A stretch of DNA of 64,000 bases from an uncultured Prochlorococcus sp. (GCA_902596585.1 CACJUL010000002.1:26079-90078), one strand, 5' to 3'. Counted from the first letter of the stretch, positions 51,033 to 59,086 are shown. Notes: a model not told the origin generated them from the sequence alone. Program-made: numbers and translations.

Positions 51033-52466
51033 TTATCTTCCTACAACCCATGTATCTTTGCAACCTCCACCTTGTGAAGAATTGACGACTAATGATCCTT
51101 TTTTTAATGCTACCCTCGTAAGCCCACCTGGGCTAACCCATGAATCTTTTGCCCTCAATATGTATGGTCTTAAATCAACATGACATGGATATAGTTCTCC
51201 ATCACATAAAGAAGGCACAGTAGACAATTCTAATGTTGGTTGTGCTATGAAATTTCTAGGATTTTTTTTAATTTTATTGGCGAATTCATCTATCTCATTT
51301 CTGGTCGAATGAGGCCCAATTAACATTCCATATCCCCCAGCTTCAGAAACAGATTTAACAACAAGTTTTGATAAATTTTCTAGAACATATTCTCGATCTT
51401 TTTGGTAGTGACAAATATATGTTTCTACATTTTTAATAATAATTTCTTCATCAAGATAATATTTAATCATTTTTGGAACAAAAGAATAAATCATTTTGTC
51501 ATCTGCAATTCCAGTCCCTGGTGCATTTGCTAAAGCAACGTGACCTGCCTTGAAAACATCAAGTAATCCTCTAACACCAAGGCAGGAATCTTTTCTGAAA
51601 TTAAGAGGATCTAAGAAATCATCATCAATTCGCCTGTAAATGACATCTACTCTTTTTAATCCTGAGGTAGTTTTTAGATAAACGTAATCGTCATTACAAA
51701 TCAAGTCATGACCTTGAACAAGTTGAATACCCATCTCTTGAGCTAAATAACTATGTTCAAAATAAGCACTATTAAAAATGCCTGGAGTTAGAAGAACTAT
51801 CTTGGGAGTATCTGTCCAAACAGCAAGTTCTTGAAGAGTTTTTAAAAGATATGATGGATATTCATCAATTGGTTTTACTATTCTTCCAGAGAAAAGATTA
51901 GGAAAAATATTTTTCATGACTAATCTATTTTCTAAGAAATAAGCAACCCCAGAAGGACACCTTAAATTATCTTCTAAAACATGCCAATCCCCCTTTCTGT
52001 CCCTTATTAAATCAAGTCCTGAAATTTGACACCATTTATTTAATGGAGGTTTGAAACCTATCATCTGCGGCCTCCAACCTTCTGAACTCTCTATTAATTC
52101 TCTTGGAATTATCCCGTCATTAATTATATTTTGAGAATTATAAATATCATTAAGGAATAAATCAATTGCCTCAAGCCTTTGTTTTAGGCCTTTTTCTAAT
52201 GTTATCCAATCATCTTTGCTTATTATTCGTGGCAATGGATCAAAAGGTAATATTCTCTCCGTACCTTTTAAACCAGTATCGTTTAATCTAAATGTTGCAC
52301 CATGTCTTAATAATAATTTTTTTGCTGCAGAATGGTTCCTGTTTAGTTCTTCAAGACCCATATTATTTAAAGAAGATAAGAGAGGGATTAATATTTCTCT
52401 TGCAGAGTTGACATTATCTTTAAAGTATTCATCAAAACTATTTTCAGGATGATAACTTGAAAACAT
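51033..52466 (-). CDS. circularly permuted type 2 ATP-grasp protein
   Basis: 477 aa. Blocks DLIRDRKGDWHVLEDNLRCP, GVAYFLENRLVM, VLLTPGIFNSAYFEHSYLA and KSVSEAGGYGMLIGP identify DUF404/407-type ATP-grasp enzymes. Predicted to form amide bonds on a peptide or amino acid. First gene of the three-gene operon. Confidence 0.93.
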   Translation of the reverse strand: MFSSYHPENSFDEYFKDNVNSAREILIPLLSSLNNMGLEELNRNHSAAKKLLLRHGATFRLNDTGLKGTERILPFDPLPRIISKDDWITLEKGLKQRLEAIDLFLNDIYNSQNIINDGIIPRELIESSEGWRPQMIGFKPPLNKWCQISGLDLIRDRKGDWHVLEDNLRCPSGVAYFLENRLVMKNIFPNLFSGRIVKPIDEYPSYLLKTLQELAVWTDTPKIVLLTPGIFNSAYFEHSYLAQEMGIQLVQGHDLICNDDYVYLKTTSGLKRVDVIYRRIDDDFLDPLNFRKDSCLGVRGLLDVFKAGHVALANAPGTGIADDKMIYSFVPKMIKYYLDEEIIIKNVETYICHYQKDREYVLENLSKLVVKSVSEAGGYGMLIGPHSTRNEIDEFANKIKKNPRNFIAQPTLELSTVPSLCDGELYPCHVDLRPYILRAKDSWVSPGGLTRVALKKGSLVVNSSQGGGCKDTWVVGR

Positions 52467-52602
52467 TATTTCTTCTTTTAGTAATTTTTACTTGAGCTTT
52501 AAATCTTTATTAGTATTTATAGCTACCAAAAATAATATCTATTGACTCAATCTATTTCATTATTTTGATCATTGAAGTATATTTCTTAAAAATCTAAAAA
52601 GT

Positions 52603-52839
52603 ATGAGTTCTAGTAATTGGCAATTTGTTTTTTTTAGATATTTCGCAAGCTTTCTTTTTATCCTCTCGCATAGTTTGCTGGTTCTTGATCATCTACCAGT
52701 AGGAGCAGCACTTCACGGACTTGGAGAGGTTTTTATTGCGCCTTGGGCTTTTAGGGAAAGAGCATGGGATCTTGTTGTTATTGCAGTTTTATTTTTCTTT
52801 TTCGATATCTGGGGACTTATAAACACTCCTTGGAATTAA
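52603..52839 (+). CDS. small cyanobacterial membrane protein
   Basis: 78 aa with two hydrophobic segments (about 12-30 and 56-72) and a loop holding HGLGEVFIAPWAFRERAWD. The aromatic-rich, well-ordered sequence suggests a conserved integral membrane protein; family not recognised. Divergent from the ATP-grasp operon. Confidence 0.7.
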   Translation: MSSSNWQFVFFRYFASFLFILSHSLLVLDHLPVGAALHGLGEVFIAPWAFRERAWDLVVIAVLFFFFDIWGLINTPWN

Positions 52840-52869
52840 CTTCTTTGTAATCCATTAATTTTAGAGAAA

Positions 52870-53103
52870 ATGATATCAAGAAAAAAATTTAATTTTTCCC
52901 AAATTTTTAAATTAATTTCAATTTTGCTTCTTATAAATACTTCAAATTTATATCCTCATAATTCAATTAATAGTGGTTGTGATAAACAATGCAGAAAAAA
53001 AATTAAAATAAACAAAAAAGAAAATAAATTAAATAATTTTTTTTATCAATTGGAGATTGACATAAAAAATTCATGTTTAAATAAATATCTTTGTAGAGGA
53101 TGA
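52870..53103 (+). CDS. small exported cysteine-containing protein, hypothetical
   Basis: 77 aa. Signal-like helix at residues 13-28, then a short lysine-rich chain with Cys in GCDKQCRKK and CLNKYLCRG, a spacing suitable for two disulfides. Not recognised. Confidence 0.45.
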   Translation: MISRKKFNFSQIFKLISILLLINTSNLYPHNSINSGCDKQCRKKIKINKKENKLNNFFYQLEIDIKNSCLNKYLCRG

Positions 53104-53127
53104 TTTTTTGATAAATTTTAATTTATC

Positions 53128-53400
53128 TTATGTAATCAGATGTTTAATTATTAATAGGTTGCCATTGACTTGATAATTTTTATTAGGAGGATTTATTTGA
53201 TTTTTAATTAAAAAAATAAAAGTATATATTAGAGGTAAAAGTAATGAAGCAGCTGCAATTAAAGCAATTATTTGGTTCAATCTAATAAATGGTTTTTTTA
53301 CAAGATCCTCTCCACACAAGCCACATATAAGATTACCTTTTAAGGATTGTTTTTGAATTTGATATTTAGGATTGCAATAGGGGCAATAATATCTAACCAT
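53128..53400 (-). CDS. zinc-ribbon membrane protein, hypothetical
   Basis: 90 aa. N-terminal ribbon with four Cys in two knuckles (YYCPYCNPK and LICGLCGED) followed by one membrane helix at about residues 48-68. A short lumenal or periplasmic tail follows. It is the first gene downstream of the structured RNA candidate on the same strand; its start is 67 bases from the terminator hairpin. Confidence 0.65.
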   Translation of the reverse strand: MVRYYCPYCNPKYQIQKQSLKGNLICGLCGEDLVKKPFIRLNQIIALIAAASLLLPLIYTFIFLIKNQINPPNKNYQVNGNLLIIKHLIT

Positions 53401-53463
53401 CTTTTTTATTGTTTAAATCATTATCCACAAAAAAAGAAAAATGTCACTTAAATTCTTTTATAT

Positions 53464-53494
53464 AAAAAAAGAGGGCTTATTAAAGCCCTCTTTT
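53464..53494 (-). terminator. Strong Rho-independent terminator
   Basis: Twelve-base stem (AAAAGAGGGCTT and its complement) with a four-base loop. On the minus strand it is followed by seven T, on the plus strand only by the four T of the stem, so it mainly stops minus-strand transcription. Confidence 0.85.
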
Positions 53495-53700
53495 GTCTCT
53501 TAATTATGTTATTCCTGAAGTTAATAACGCACCTAAATCATGGATCCTTGTTATTAACCCTTATTAAGCTAATGCTCACCAACTCAACTAATTGTCTTTA
53601 ACTGGGGCAAAAACTCTAGAATTAAGCTTGTTTCTTAAAGGGCACCTAAACGATGCAGAAGAAGGAAGCTTAGACATTAATAAAAAATAATTGGAGCAGT
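53464..53700 (-). ncRNA. candidate structured RNA (sRNA or 5' leader), unidentified
   Basis: Minus-strand element with no coding potential. Hairpin A (53623-53672) has a 7-bp base stem, a 2x2 internal loop and 5 more pairs. Hairpin B (53520-53558) has a perfect 9-bp stem. Both loops carry the same motif, TTTAGGTGC preceded by CAT and two variable bases. The 3' arm of hairpin B can also pair with GTTATT/AATAAC at 53509-53514, which would open hairpin B, and the terminator at 53464-53494 follows. The 5' end is not determined. It does not match any RNA family I know; tmRNA and 6S RNA were considered and not supported. Confidence 0.5.
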
Positions 53701-53963
53701 TAATTAAATTAGTTCGGTTTATTACGAAATTTCAGGCAGGCTATCGATCATTTTGAAAGACCTCCTAGAACTCAACAATATAAAATTAGGAGAATATTTC
53801 TCTAAAGACAATCCGTTTTTATACGCATTGCTTTTTAATTAAAAATGTCCGAGAGTAGTAATCAATCGCGCTTATTTTTTTGAGATATTTTTAGTAAGTT
53901 TTGCTCATTTCTTTTGATATTTAATTCGTCTATCTTAATTTTAAATAATTGAGGAAATCTTTT
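53701..53963. other. intergenic region without a recognised feature
   Basis: No coding frame of credible composition on either strand. It should contain the promoters of the minus-strand RNA candidate and of the small protein at 53964. I cannot place either promoter with confidence. Confidence 0.4.
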
Positions 53964-54119
53964 ATGAATCATTCGAAAGAAGTTACTAAAACTGATAAAT
54001 CAAATCCCATAGACGAATATTTTCAATGTCTCTCATATTGCGATATTCACCCAAAAGGGATAGATAATGACTGTGAGGTCATTTGTATGGAAAGACATTT
54101 AAAAGCTAACTATTGGTAA
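53964..54119 (+). CDS. small cysteine-rich protein
   Basis: 51 aa from ATG 53964, with GAGGA seven bases upstream as ribosome-binding site. Four Cys occur in FQCLSYCDIHP and DNDCEVICMERH, a C-x3-C, C-x3-C arrangement with nearby His; this could bind a metal such as zinc, fitting the zinc locus that starts next to it. Converges with the WD40 gene with an 18-base gap. Family not recognised. Confidence 0.7.
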   Translation: MNHSKEVTKTDKSNPIDEYFQCLSYCDIHPKGIDNDCEVICMERHLKANYW

Positions 54120-54137
54120 TTAATAAATTTCTACTTT

Positions 54138-55211
54138 TTACTTAAATCCCTTTGAAAAAAGGTTAGTACGAACTTTAAATTTCCATACATTTACAACACC
54201 TTTTGCATTAACTGCTGCAAGTGCACAATCATCAGGTCTCCATGATATTGCCCCTACCAAATCTCCGGCAAATGCAGCCCCAACTGGGTCTCCATTGCCG
54301 TCATTTTTTAGGAAACTTGCGACAACAGAACCATCCCTAGATCCTGAGGCTACAAGCATACCTTTATTTGAAAAGGCTAAGCTCGAAATGGGTTCTGTAT
54401 GGTGACATAGCTCTCCTGGCATAGTCCCTTCTGGACCATTTCCTATAAAGCTCCAAACTGTAATTCTTTCACTGCCACTAGTTGCTAATAATTTTCCGCT
54501 GTCATCAAAAGAAAGATGACTTGGTTTACCAGGGTATCCTGTCATTTCAGCATCCATTCCGGTTGATCTTCTCCAAAAATGAACTGAATTGTCTTGACTC
54601 CCACAGGCAACTATATCTCCATCAGGACTTAATTCCATTGATACCAATGATCCTTGCCACTCTAGTTTTTGATTCGTTTTATTATTAACTATGTCAAAGA
54701 ATGTCACTCTTCCGTAGCAAGCAGTAGCTAGTTCATTTTTATTTGACCATGTTATTGCACTTACAGTGCTTGGGTGGTCTTCTGAGATCCATTTCTCTTC
54801 ACCAACTTCATTAAAAACATATACCTTTTTTGATGAAGCTATCGCAAGAAATAAACCGTCATTAGACCACTTGAGGTGTTCTACCCAACCTTTGCCAAGA
54901 TCAAGTGTTTTAATAGCTTTACCTTCATGGCAATTACAAATTTGAACATTTCCATCCTGACCTGATGTTGCAAAAATTTCACCCTCTGGATGAATTGCCA
55001 TTGCTAGTAGACCACCAGAGTGAGTATTTTCTTTTTTCCAAATAATTTTTCCAGTATCTCCTTCGAATGCAAAAATACCACCTGCTACGTCGCCAACAAT
55101 AAATTGTTTCCCTTTAAGAGCCCAGCCACATGCTATGGCATAATCGCTAACTTCAGCTGTCCATCCCTCGTGGAACATGCCTCTTGGGCTAAATGGTTCT
55201 ATATCAGGCAT
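54138..55211 (-). CDS. WD40-repeat protein
   Basis: 357 aa beta-propeller; repeats include LLAMAIHPEGEIFATSGQDG, HLSFDDSGKLLATSGSERI and SLAFSNKGMLVASGSRDGSV. About seven blades are expected from the length. No enzymatic domain. Its start overlaps the end of the CobW gene by 13 bases, so the two are translated together. A scaffold or partner of the zinc GTPase is the simplest inference. Confidence 0.88.
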   Translation of the reverse strand: MPDIEPFSPRGMFHEGWTAEVSDYAIACGWALKGKQFIVGDVAGGIFAFEGDTGKIIWKKENTHSGGLLAMAIHPEGEIFATSGQDGNVQICNCHEGKAIKTLDLGKGWVEHLKWSNDGLFLAIASSKKVYVFNEVGEEKWISEDHPSTVSAITWSNKNELATACYGRVTFFDIVNNKTNQKLEWQGSLVSMELSPDGDIVACGSQDNSVHFWRRSTGMDAEMTGYPGKPSHLSFDDSGKLLATSGSERITVWSFIGNGPEGTMPGELCHHTEPISSLAFSNKGMLVASGSRDGSVVASFLKNDGNGDPVGAAFAGDLVGAISWRPDDCALAAVNAKGVVNVWKFKVRTNLFSKGFK

Positions 55212-56548
55212 TTATCAAAGCCTTCTTGCATCTCTTTTTCATTTAGATTTCTACCGATAAAAACAAGTTGATTTCTACGAGGTTCGTTACCCCATTCTTT
55301 ATCAGGTTGTGCAGTAAATAACATGTGTACTCCTTGGAAAACTATTCGCCTTGGATTACCTGAGTAACTTATGAAACCTTTAGTTCTGAATATATCCACC
55401 CCTTTTTCTGAGAGAAGCCTTCCCATCCAAGTATTTAGTTTTTCTGGGTCAACATCTCCAAAACGCTCTATAGCAATTGAGCCAACTTCATCATCATGTT
55501 CGTGCTCTGCTTGCCAGAACCTTTCAGTATTAAATGGAATCTCTTTATTTTCGTCACTTTTAATGACTTTCATATTGAATTCTTGAGCAGTGTGCTGTGT
55601 AAACAAACCTATTTTTGTTGGTTTTTCTATGTTTAGGATGAAGGATTTATTTCCTTTATTCTTCAATTTGAGATTTATATGTTCTCCATATGGAATAGTA
55701 TTTCCAGGCTCTAAAGTATTAGCTTTTTCTGCATAAAGTCTTACGGAGGATTCAGCACCATCTTTAAGTTCATCCTCATTCTCACCTTGGTTAACGAGAG
55801 CTACTAATGACATTTCTGGATCTGGTCCTTCTTCTAGCATTAATTCATATTTACCTGCATCAAGATCGTAAACACCTGTCCATTCAAAAGGATATTCTGG
55901 TTCAAGAAATGTTGGTCTGCGTTTAAGGATCTGATCAAGATCAAATGCACTTAGATTTAAGACTGTTTCAATGGGTACTTTGGCATTCTCGGCTCGAATA
56001 ATTTGAGTCATTCGGTTCATATCTCTCAATCTCGATTCAAGAGTATCTAGTGCATCATCAGAGACTAAATCAGTTTTATTAAGGACAAGAACATCTGCAA
56101 ATGCCACTTGTTCTGAACTTTCATCGCTCCTGCCTAGTTGCTGATCAATATGTGCAGCATCAACTAAAGTCACAATTCCATCAAGAGTAAATTCAGAACT
56201 AATTTCTTCATCCATGAAAAATGTCTGAGCAACTGGCCCAGGATCTGCTAACCCTGTCGTTTCTACTAAAACATAGTCAAACTTATCTCTCCTTTTCATA
56301 AGGTTGCCAAGGACTCTTATTAAATCACCACGAACAGTACAACAAATGCACCCATTTGACATCTCAAATACTTCTTCATCGGCATTAATTACGAGCCCTT
56401 GATCTATACCTACTTCACCGTATTCATTCTCAATTACGGCTATTCTTTTCCCGTGCTCTTCACTTAATATCCTATTAAGCAAAGTAGTTTTCCCTGAGCC
56501 TAAGAATCCAGTTAGGATCGTTACGGGAACTTTATCTTTGATGCTCAT
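55199..56548 (-). CDS. CobW/COG0523 metal-chaperone GTPase with an extra domain
   Basis: 449 aa. G domain: Walker A GFLGSGKT (14-21), the metal-binding GCICC with C-x-CC (residues 66-70), LVETTGLADPGP, and NKTD (157-160). The CobW C-terminal domain spans about residues 352-446 (IERFGDVDPEKLNTWMGRL). Between them residues 221-328 form an additional domain that resembles one in ZnuA of this locus. Members of the family deliver zinc or cobalt to target proteins. Followed by the WD40 gene with a 13-base overlap; a palindrome lies 53 bases upstream. Confidence 0.93.
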   Translation of the reverse strand: MSIKDKVPVTILTGFLGSGKTTLLNRILSEEHGKRIAVIENEYGEVGIDQGLVINADEEVFEMSNGCICCTVRGDLIRVLGNLMKRRDKFDYVLVETTGLADPGPVAQTFFMDEEISSEFTLDGIVTLVDAAHIDQQLGRSDESSEQVAFADVLVLNKTDLVSDDALDTLESRLRDMNRMTQIIRAENAKVPIETVLNLSAFDLDQILKRRPTFLEPEYPFEWTGVYDLDAGKYELMLEEGPDPEMSLVALVNQGENEDELKDGAESSVRLYAEKANTLEPGNTIPYGEHINLKLKNKGNKSFILNIEKPTKIGLFTQHTAQEFNMKVIKSDENKEIPFNTERFWQAEHEHDDEVGSIAIERFGDVDPEKLNTWMGRLLSEKGVDIFRTKGFISYSGNPRRIVFQGVHMLFTAQPDKEWGNEPRRNQLVFIGRNLNEKEMQEGFDKCLI

Positions 56549-56600
56549 TTACAGATTTTTACTAAATAAATAATAGTTTAATAATAGTAATAATAAGAAA

Positions 56601-56615
56601 TGAAAACCGTTTTTA
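56601..56615. promoter_or_regulatory. candidate Zur-type operator upstream of cobW
   Basis: TGAAAACCGTTTTTA, a 7-1-7 near-palindrome that extends to 9-1-9 with one mismatch. It has the same layout as the site upstream of znuA and lies 53 bases before the cobW start. Weaker than the znuA site, because the inner bases are C/G. Confidence 0.4.
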
Positions 56616-56625
56616 TTAGAAAAAT

Positions 56626-58167
56626 TTAATCTGAAAGTTTGTACCATTCAGACTCAAGATTGGAGCCAGATTCTTTATCACAGCTTCCACCTAATGAATC
56701 AACAATTGTACAAGTGTTGTGAACGGCTACTGAAACCGTATTACCATTCATCATCAATCCATCAACGAATATTTGATTAGAAGCTAAAGGAACTGAACTT
56801 TGTCTACTTAAGTTCCTCAATAACTTAGATGCTGGAATTTGTTCAGGAAATATTGCCTGAACTTTCTCTTCATCTAACATTTTCAAAGTAGAACTTATGT
56901 TGTCTGGCCTTAAGCTTGAGGAATCTCCAAGAAAGTCAAGTAAACTAATGGTTTCAAAGCCAAATGCATCCCCGTAGTATTCCATTGCCTTGTGTTTAGA
57001 GACAATTACTCTGTTTCCCTCAGGAATAGAGCTTACTTGATCGACTATCCAACTATCCAAGCCCTCTAAGAGAGAATCAGCTTTTTCGAATCGTTCACTA
57101 ATTAGTTTTCTGTCCCCTCTATTAAAAACTGAAATATCTTTTTTTAAACTTTTGCTTATAAGATTTCCCATTTTTATGATGTTATGTGGATCATGCCATA
57201 CATGTGGATCTAGGCCTCCATGGTCATGATGATGATGCCCCTCTCCTTCATCTGGTACTTGCGCTATTGGTTCTACATCACTATTTAAAACGTCTTTAAA
57301 AAAGTGTTGAGTTGCTTCAAACTCAAAAGGCATGTGTTCAGTAAAAAATATATATTGACCATCTTCTTTAATATCCACGTTAAAAACAGTACTATCTTTT
57401 CTTTGATCAAAGTTAAGAACAAAAGCTTTATTACTTGCAATCAAAGTACCATTATTTTTTCTGCTTATTGAGTCTTTAGATCCTAATAATTCTTTAGCTA
57501 AATCTTCAGACCCTTCTATGTCATTTGATTTGAGAATCACCATCTTCATTGCAGGATCAGCATATTCGCCATCGACTTTTTCAAATGACCATTTGTAAGA
57601 ACCCTTAGAAAGTTGGAATTTACCTGCCCATTCGAAAGCCCCCTCAGCATGATCATCATGTCCACCATGATCTGAGTGATCATCGTGACCGCCATGATCA
57701 GAATGATCATCTACCTTCGCTGAATGTTCAGCATGATCATCATGTCCACCATGGCCTGAGTGATCATCGTGTCCTCCATGATCAGAATGATCATCTACGT
57801 CTATTGCACTAACACCGATAACAACAGTATTTTTTTTATTTTCCCAATTTCTCATACTTGGAGTCATTTCTTTACCAAGAGTAAATACTTTGTCTGCGCT
57901 ATTTAGTAATTGGGCTTGCCTTGGATTGATCTTTAAGTCATGAACATCCTGTTTTCTATCTACTAAGCATGTAACTTCGTCAGATGGTAATGCAATTGAT
58001 TTAACTAAATCACAAACTAGTGGTTCTACTGCTACGTATGACTTTCCTTTAGCCATAACATCCTGCCCAAAACCAGAAAATATAATCGTTCCAGCGATTA
58101 CGGAATTTTTAATAATTGACTTATTTGAACTTGCTTTATTTGTTGAAAGTTTTTTAAAAATGGACAT
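56626..58167 (-). CDS. znuA: zinc ABC transporter substrate-binding protein with His-rich and extra domains
   Basis: Periplasmic zinc receptor, 513 aa from ATG 58167. An upstream ATG at 58218 is in frame, but the segment before 58167 carries the Zur-type site, so 58167 is preferred. Parts, numbered from 58218: signal peptide 35-56, N-lobe from YVAVEPLVCDLV, His-rich repeats 141-191, an added domain 195-308 (FEWAGKFQLSKGSYKW), a second His cluster HHHHDHGG, then LDPHVWHDPHN and the usual C-lobe. A usual ZnuA has about 300-330 aa, so this one is about 180 residues longer. Confidence 0.95.
   Translation of the reverse strand: MSIFKKLSTNKASSNKSIIKNSVIAGTIIFSGFGQDVMAKGKSYVAVEPLVCDLVKSIALPSDEVTCLVDRKQDVHDLKINPRQAQLLNSADKVFTLGKEMTPSMRNWENKKNTVVIGVSAIDVDDHSDHGGHDDHSGHGGHDDHAEHSAKVDDHSDHGGHDDHSDHGGHDDHAEGAFEWAGKFQLSKGSYKWSFEKVDGEYADPAMKMVILKSNDIEGSEDLAKELLGSKDSISRKNNGTLIASNKAFVLNFDQRKDSTVFNVDIKEDGQYIFFTEHMPFEFEATQHFFKDVLNSDVEPIAQVPDEGEGHHHHDHGGLDPHVWHDPHNIIKMGNLISKSLKKDISVFNRGDRKLISERFEKADSLLEGLDSWIVDQVSSIPEGNRVIVSKHKAMEYYGDAFGFETISLLDFLGDSSSLRPDNISSTLKMLDEEKVQAIFPEQIPASKLLRNLSRQSSVPLASNQIFVDGLMMNGNTVSVAVHNTCTIVDSLGGSCDKESGSNLESEWYKLSD
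57643..57798 (-). repeat. tandem repeat coding for His/Asp-rich zinc-binding segment
   Basis: Inside znuA. The unit of 84 bases (28 codons: DDHSDHGGHDDH-type) occurs twice, and shorter HGGHDDH units lie within. It encodes about 20 His. Likely a metal-capturing loop. Such near-identical copies are prone to length change by slippage. Confidence 0.85.
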
Positions 58168-58190
58168 AAATTTTATACAATATCTAAAAA

Positions 58191-58205
58191 TGATAATCAT
58201 TTTCA
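58191..58205. promoter_or_regulatory. Zur-type operator upstream of znuA
   Basis: TGATAATCATTTTCA, a 7-1-7 inverted repeat that matches the TGAnAATnATTnTCA form of Fur/Zur boxes. It lies 24 bases upstream of the preferred znuA start. Zinc-bound Zur would repress znuA here; Zur itself is encoded at 59087-59521. Confidence 0.75.
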
Positions 58206-58241
58206 TTATGTTTGACAAGTTAAGGTATCAAATATTATGAA

Positions 58242-58264
58242 AATAATACGTAAGTCGTATTATT
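58242..58264. promoter_or_regulatory. perfect inverted repeat upstream of znuC
   Basis: AATAATACG and CGTATTATT separated by TAAGT. It sits 38 bases before the znuC ATG. Could be an operator or an RNA hairpin; the sequence is unlike the Zur-type site. Confidence 0.4.
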
Positions 58265-58302
58265 GGTAAGCTTGTAAAGTGACTTTTTTAAAAGATTAAT
58301 TA

Positions 58303-59073
58303 ATGGCTACTTTAGTCGCTGAAAATTTAACCTTTGCATACACAAAAAAAAGTAAGCCAGTTTTAAATAAGGTATCGGTTGAGATTAAACCTGGAACTCT
58401 AACAGCGTTAGTTGGCCCAAACGGCGCTGGTAAATCAACTCTTTTGAGAATGTTGCAAGGACAAAATACTCCAGATAAAGGCGAAATAAAAATTGATGGT
58501 AGAAATTTATATAGATCTAGAGCTCTTGTGGCACTCATGCCTCAAAGAAGTTCTATGAATTGGAAGTTTCCAATTACAGTTGAAAAATTGGTATCTCTTG
58601 GTCAAATAAAGTATTCAAAATCAAAAAGTAATAACCCCTTTCAAATTAAGGCTCTTCTAGCATATCCTAATTCTTGGATTAATAAGTGTTGTGAATTAGA
58701 GGCGACAATGCAAAGAGTAGGCATTGCAAATTTGGCTAATAGAAGACTCGATTCTCTTTCAGGAGGACAGCAGCAAAGAGCTCTATTAGCAAAAACTCTT
58801 ATGTCCCCGGCAAAAATATTTCTTTTAGATGAACCTTGTGCAGCTTTGGACCCACCTGCAAAGGATGATTTTCTAAAAATTGTTCGGCAACTTGCGGATG
58901 CGGGACTTTCTTTGCTTGTAAGTAGCCATGATTGGGGCGAATCTTTAAATAACTATGATCAAGTAATCGTTCTTGATAAAAGTGTTTTGGCAGTTGGTAG
59001 TCCTGATCAAATAAAAGATAAATTAGAAGCAATAAACATTAGCTCTATAAACGAAAATAATTTTTGTGATTAG
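58303..59073 (+). CDS. znuC: zinc ABC transporter ATP-binding protein
   Basis: 256 aa ABC ATPase. Walker A GPNGAGKST (38-46), signature LSGGQQQR (151-158), Walker B KIFLLDEP, H-loop SSHDW. An extra stretch of about 20 residues (near 104-128) sits before the signature helix. Divergent from znuA with a shared control region. Confidence 0.95.
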   Translation: MATLVAENLTFAYTKKSKPVLNKVSVEIKPGTLTALVGPNGAGKSTLLRMLQGQNTPDKGEIKIDGRNLYRSRALVALMPQRSSMNWKFPITVEKLVSLGQIKYSKSKSNNPFQIKALLAYPNSWINKCCELEATMQRVGIANLANRRLDSLSGGQQQRALLAKTLMSPAKIFLLDEPCAALDPPAKDDFLKIVRQLADAGLSLLVSSHDWGESLNNYDQVIVLDKSVLAVGSPDQIKDKLEAINISSINENNFCD

Positions 59074-59086
59074 AGTATGTTTTTTT

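Noticed and set aside
53464..53700. tmRNA or 6S RNA
   Set aside because: No tRNA-like acceptor with T-arm and no tag frame were found for tmRNA; the element forms separate hairpins rather than the long rod with central bubble of 6S RNA.
55020..55271. 83-codon frame opposite the WD40/CobW junction
   Set aside because: Antisense shadow across two conserved genes.
57643..57798. CRISPR-like repeat array
   Set aside because: The repeats are in frame, have no unique spacers and encode His/Asp runs in ZnuA; no cas gene is present.
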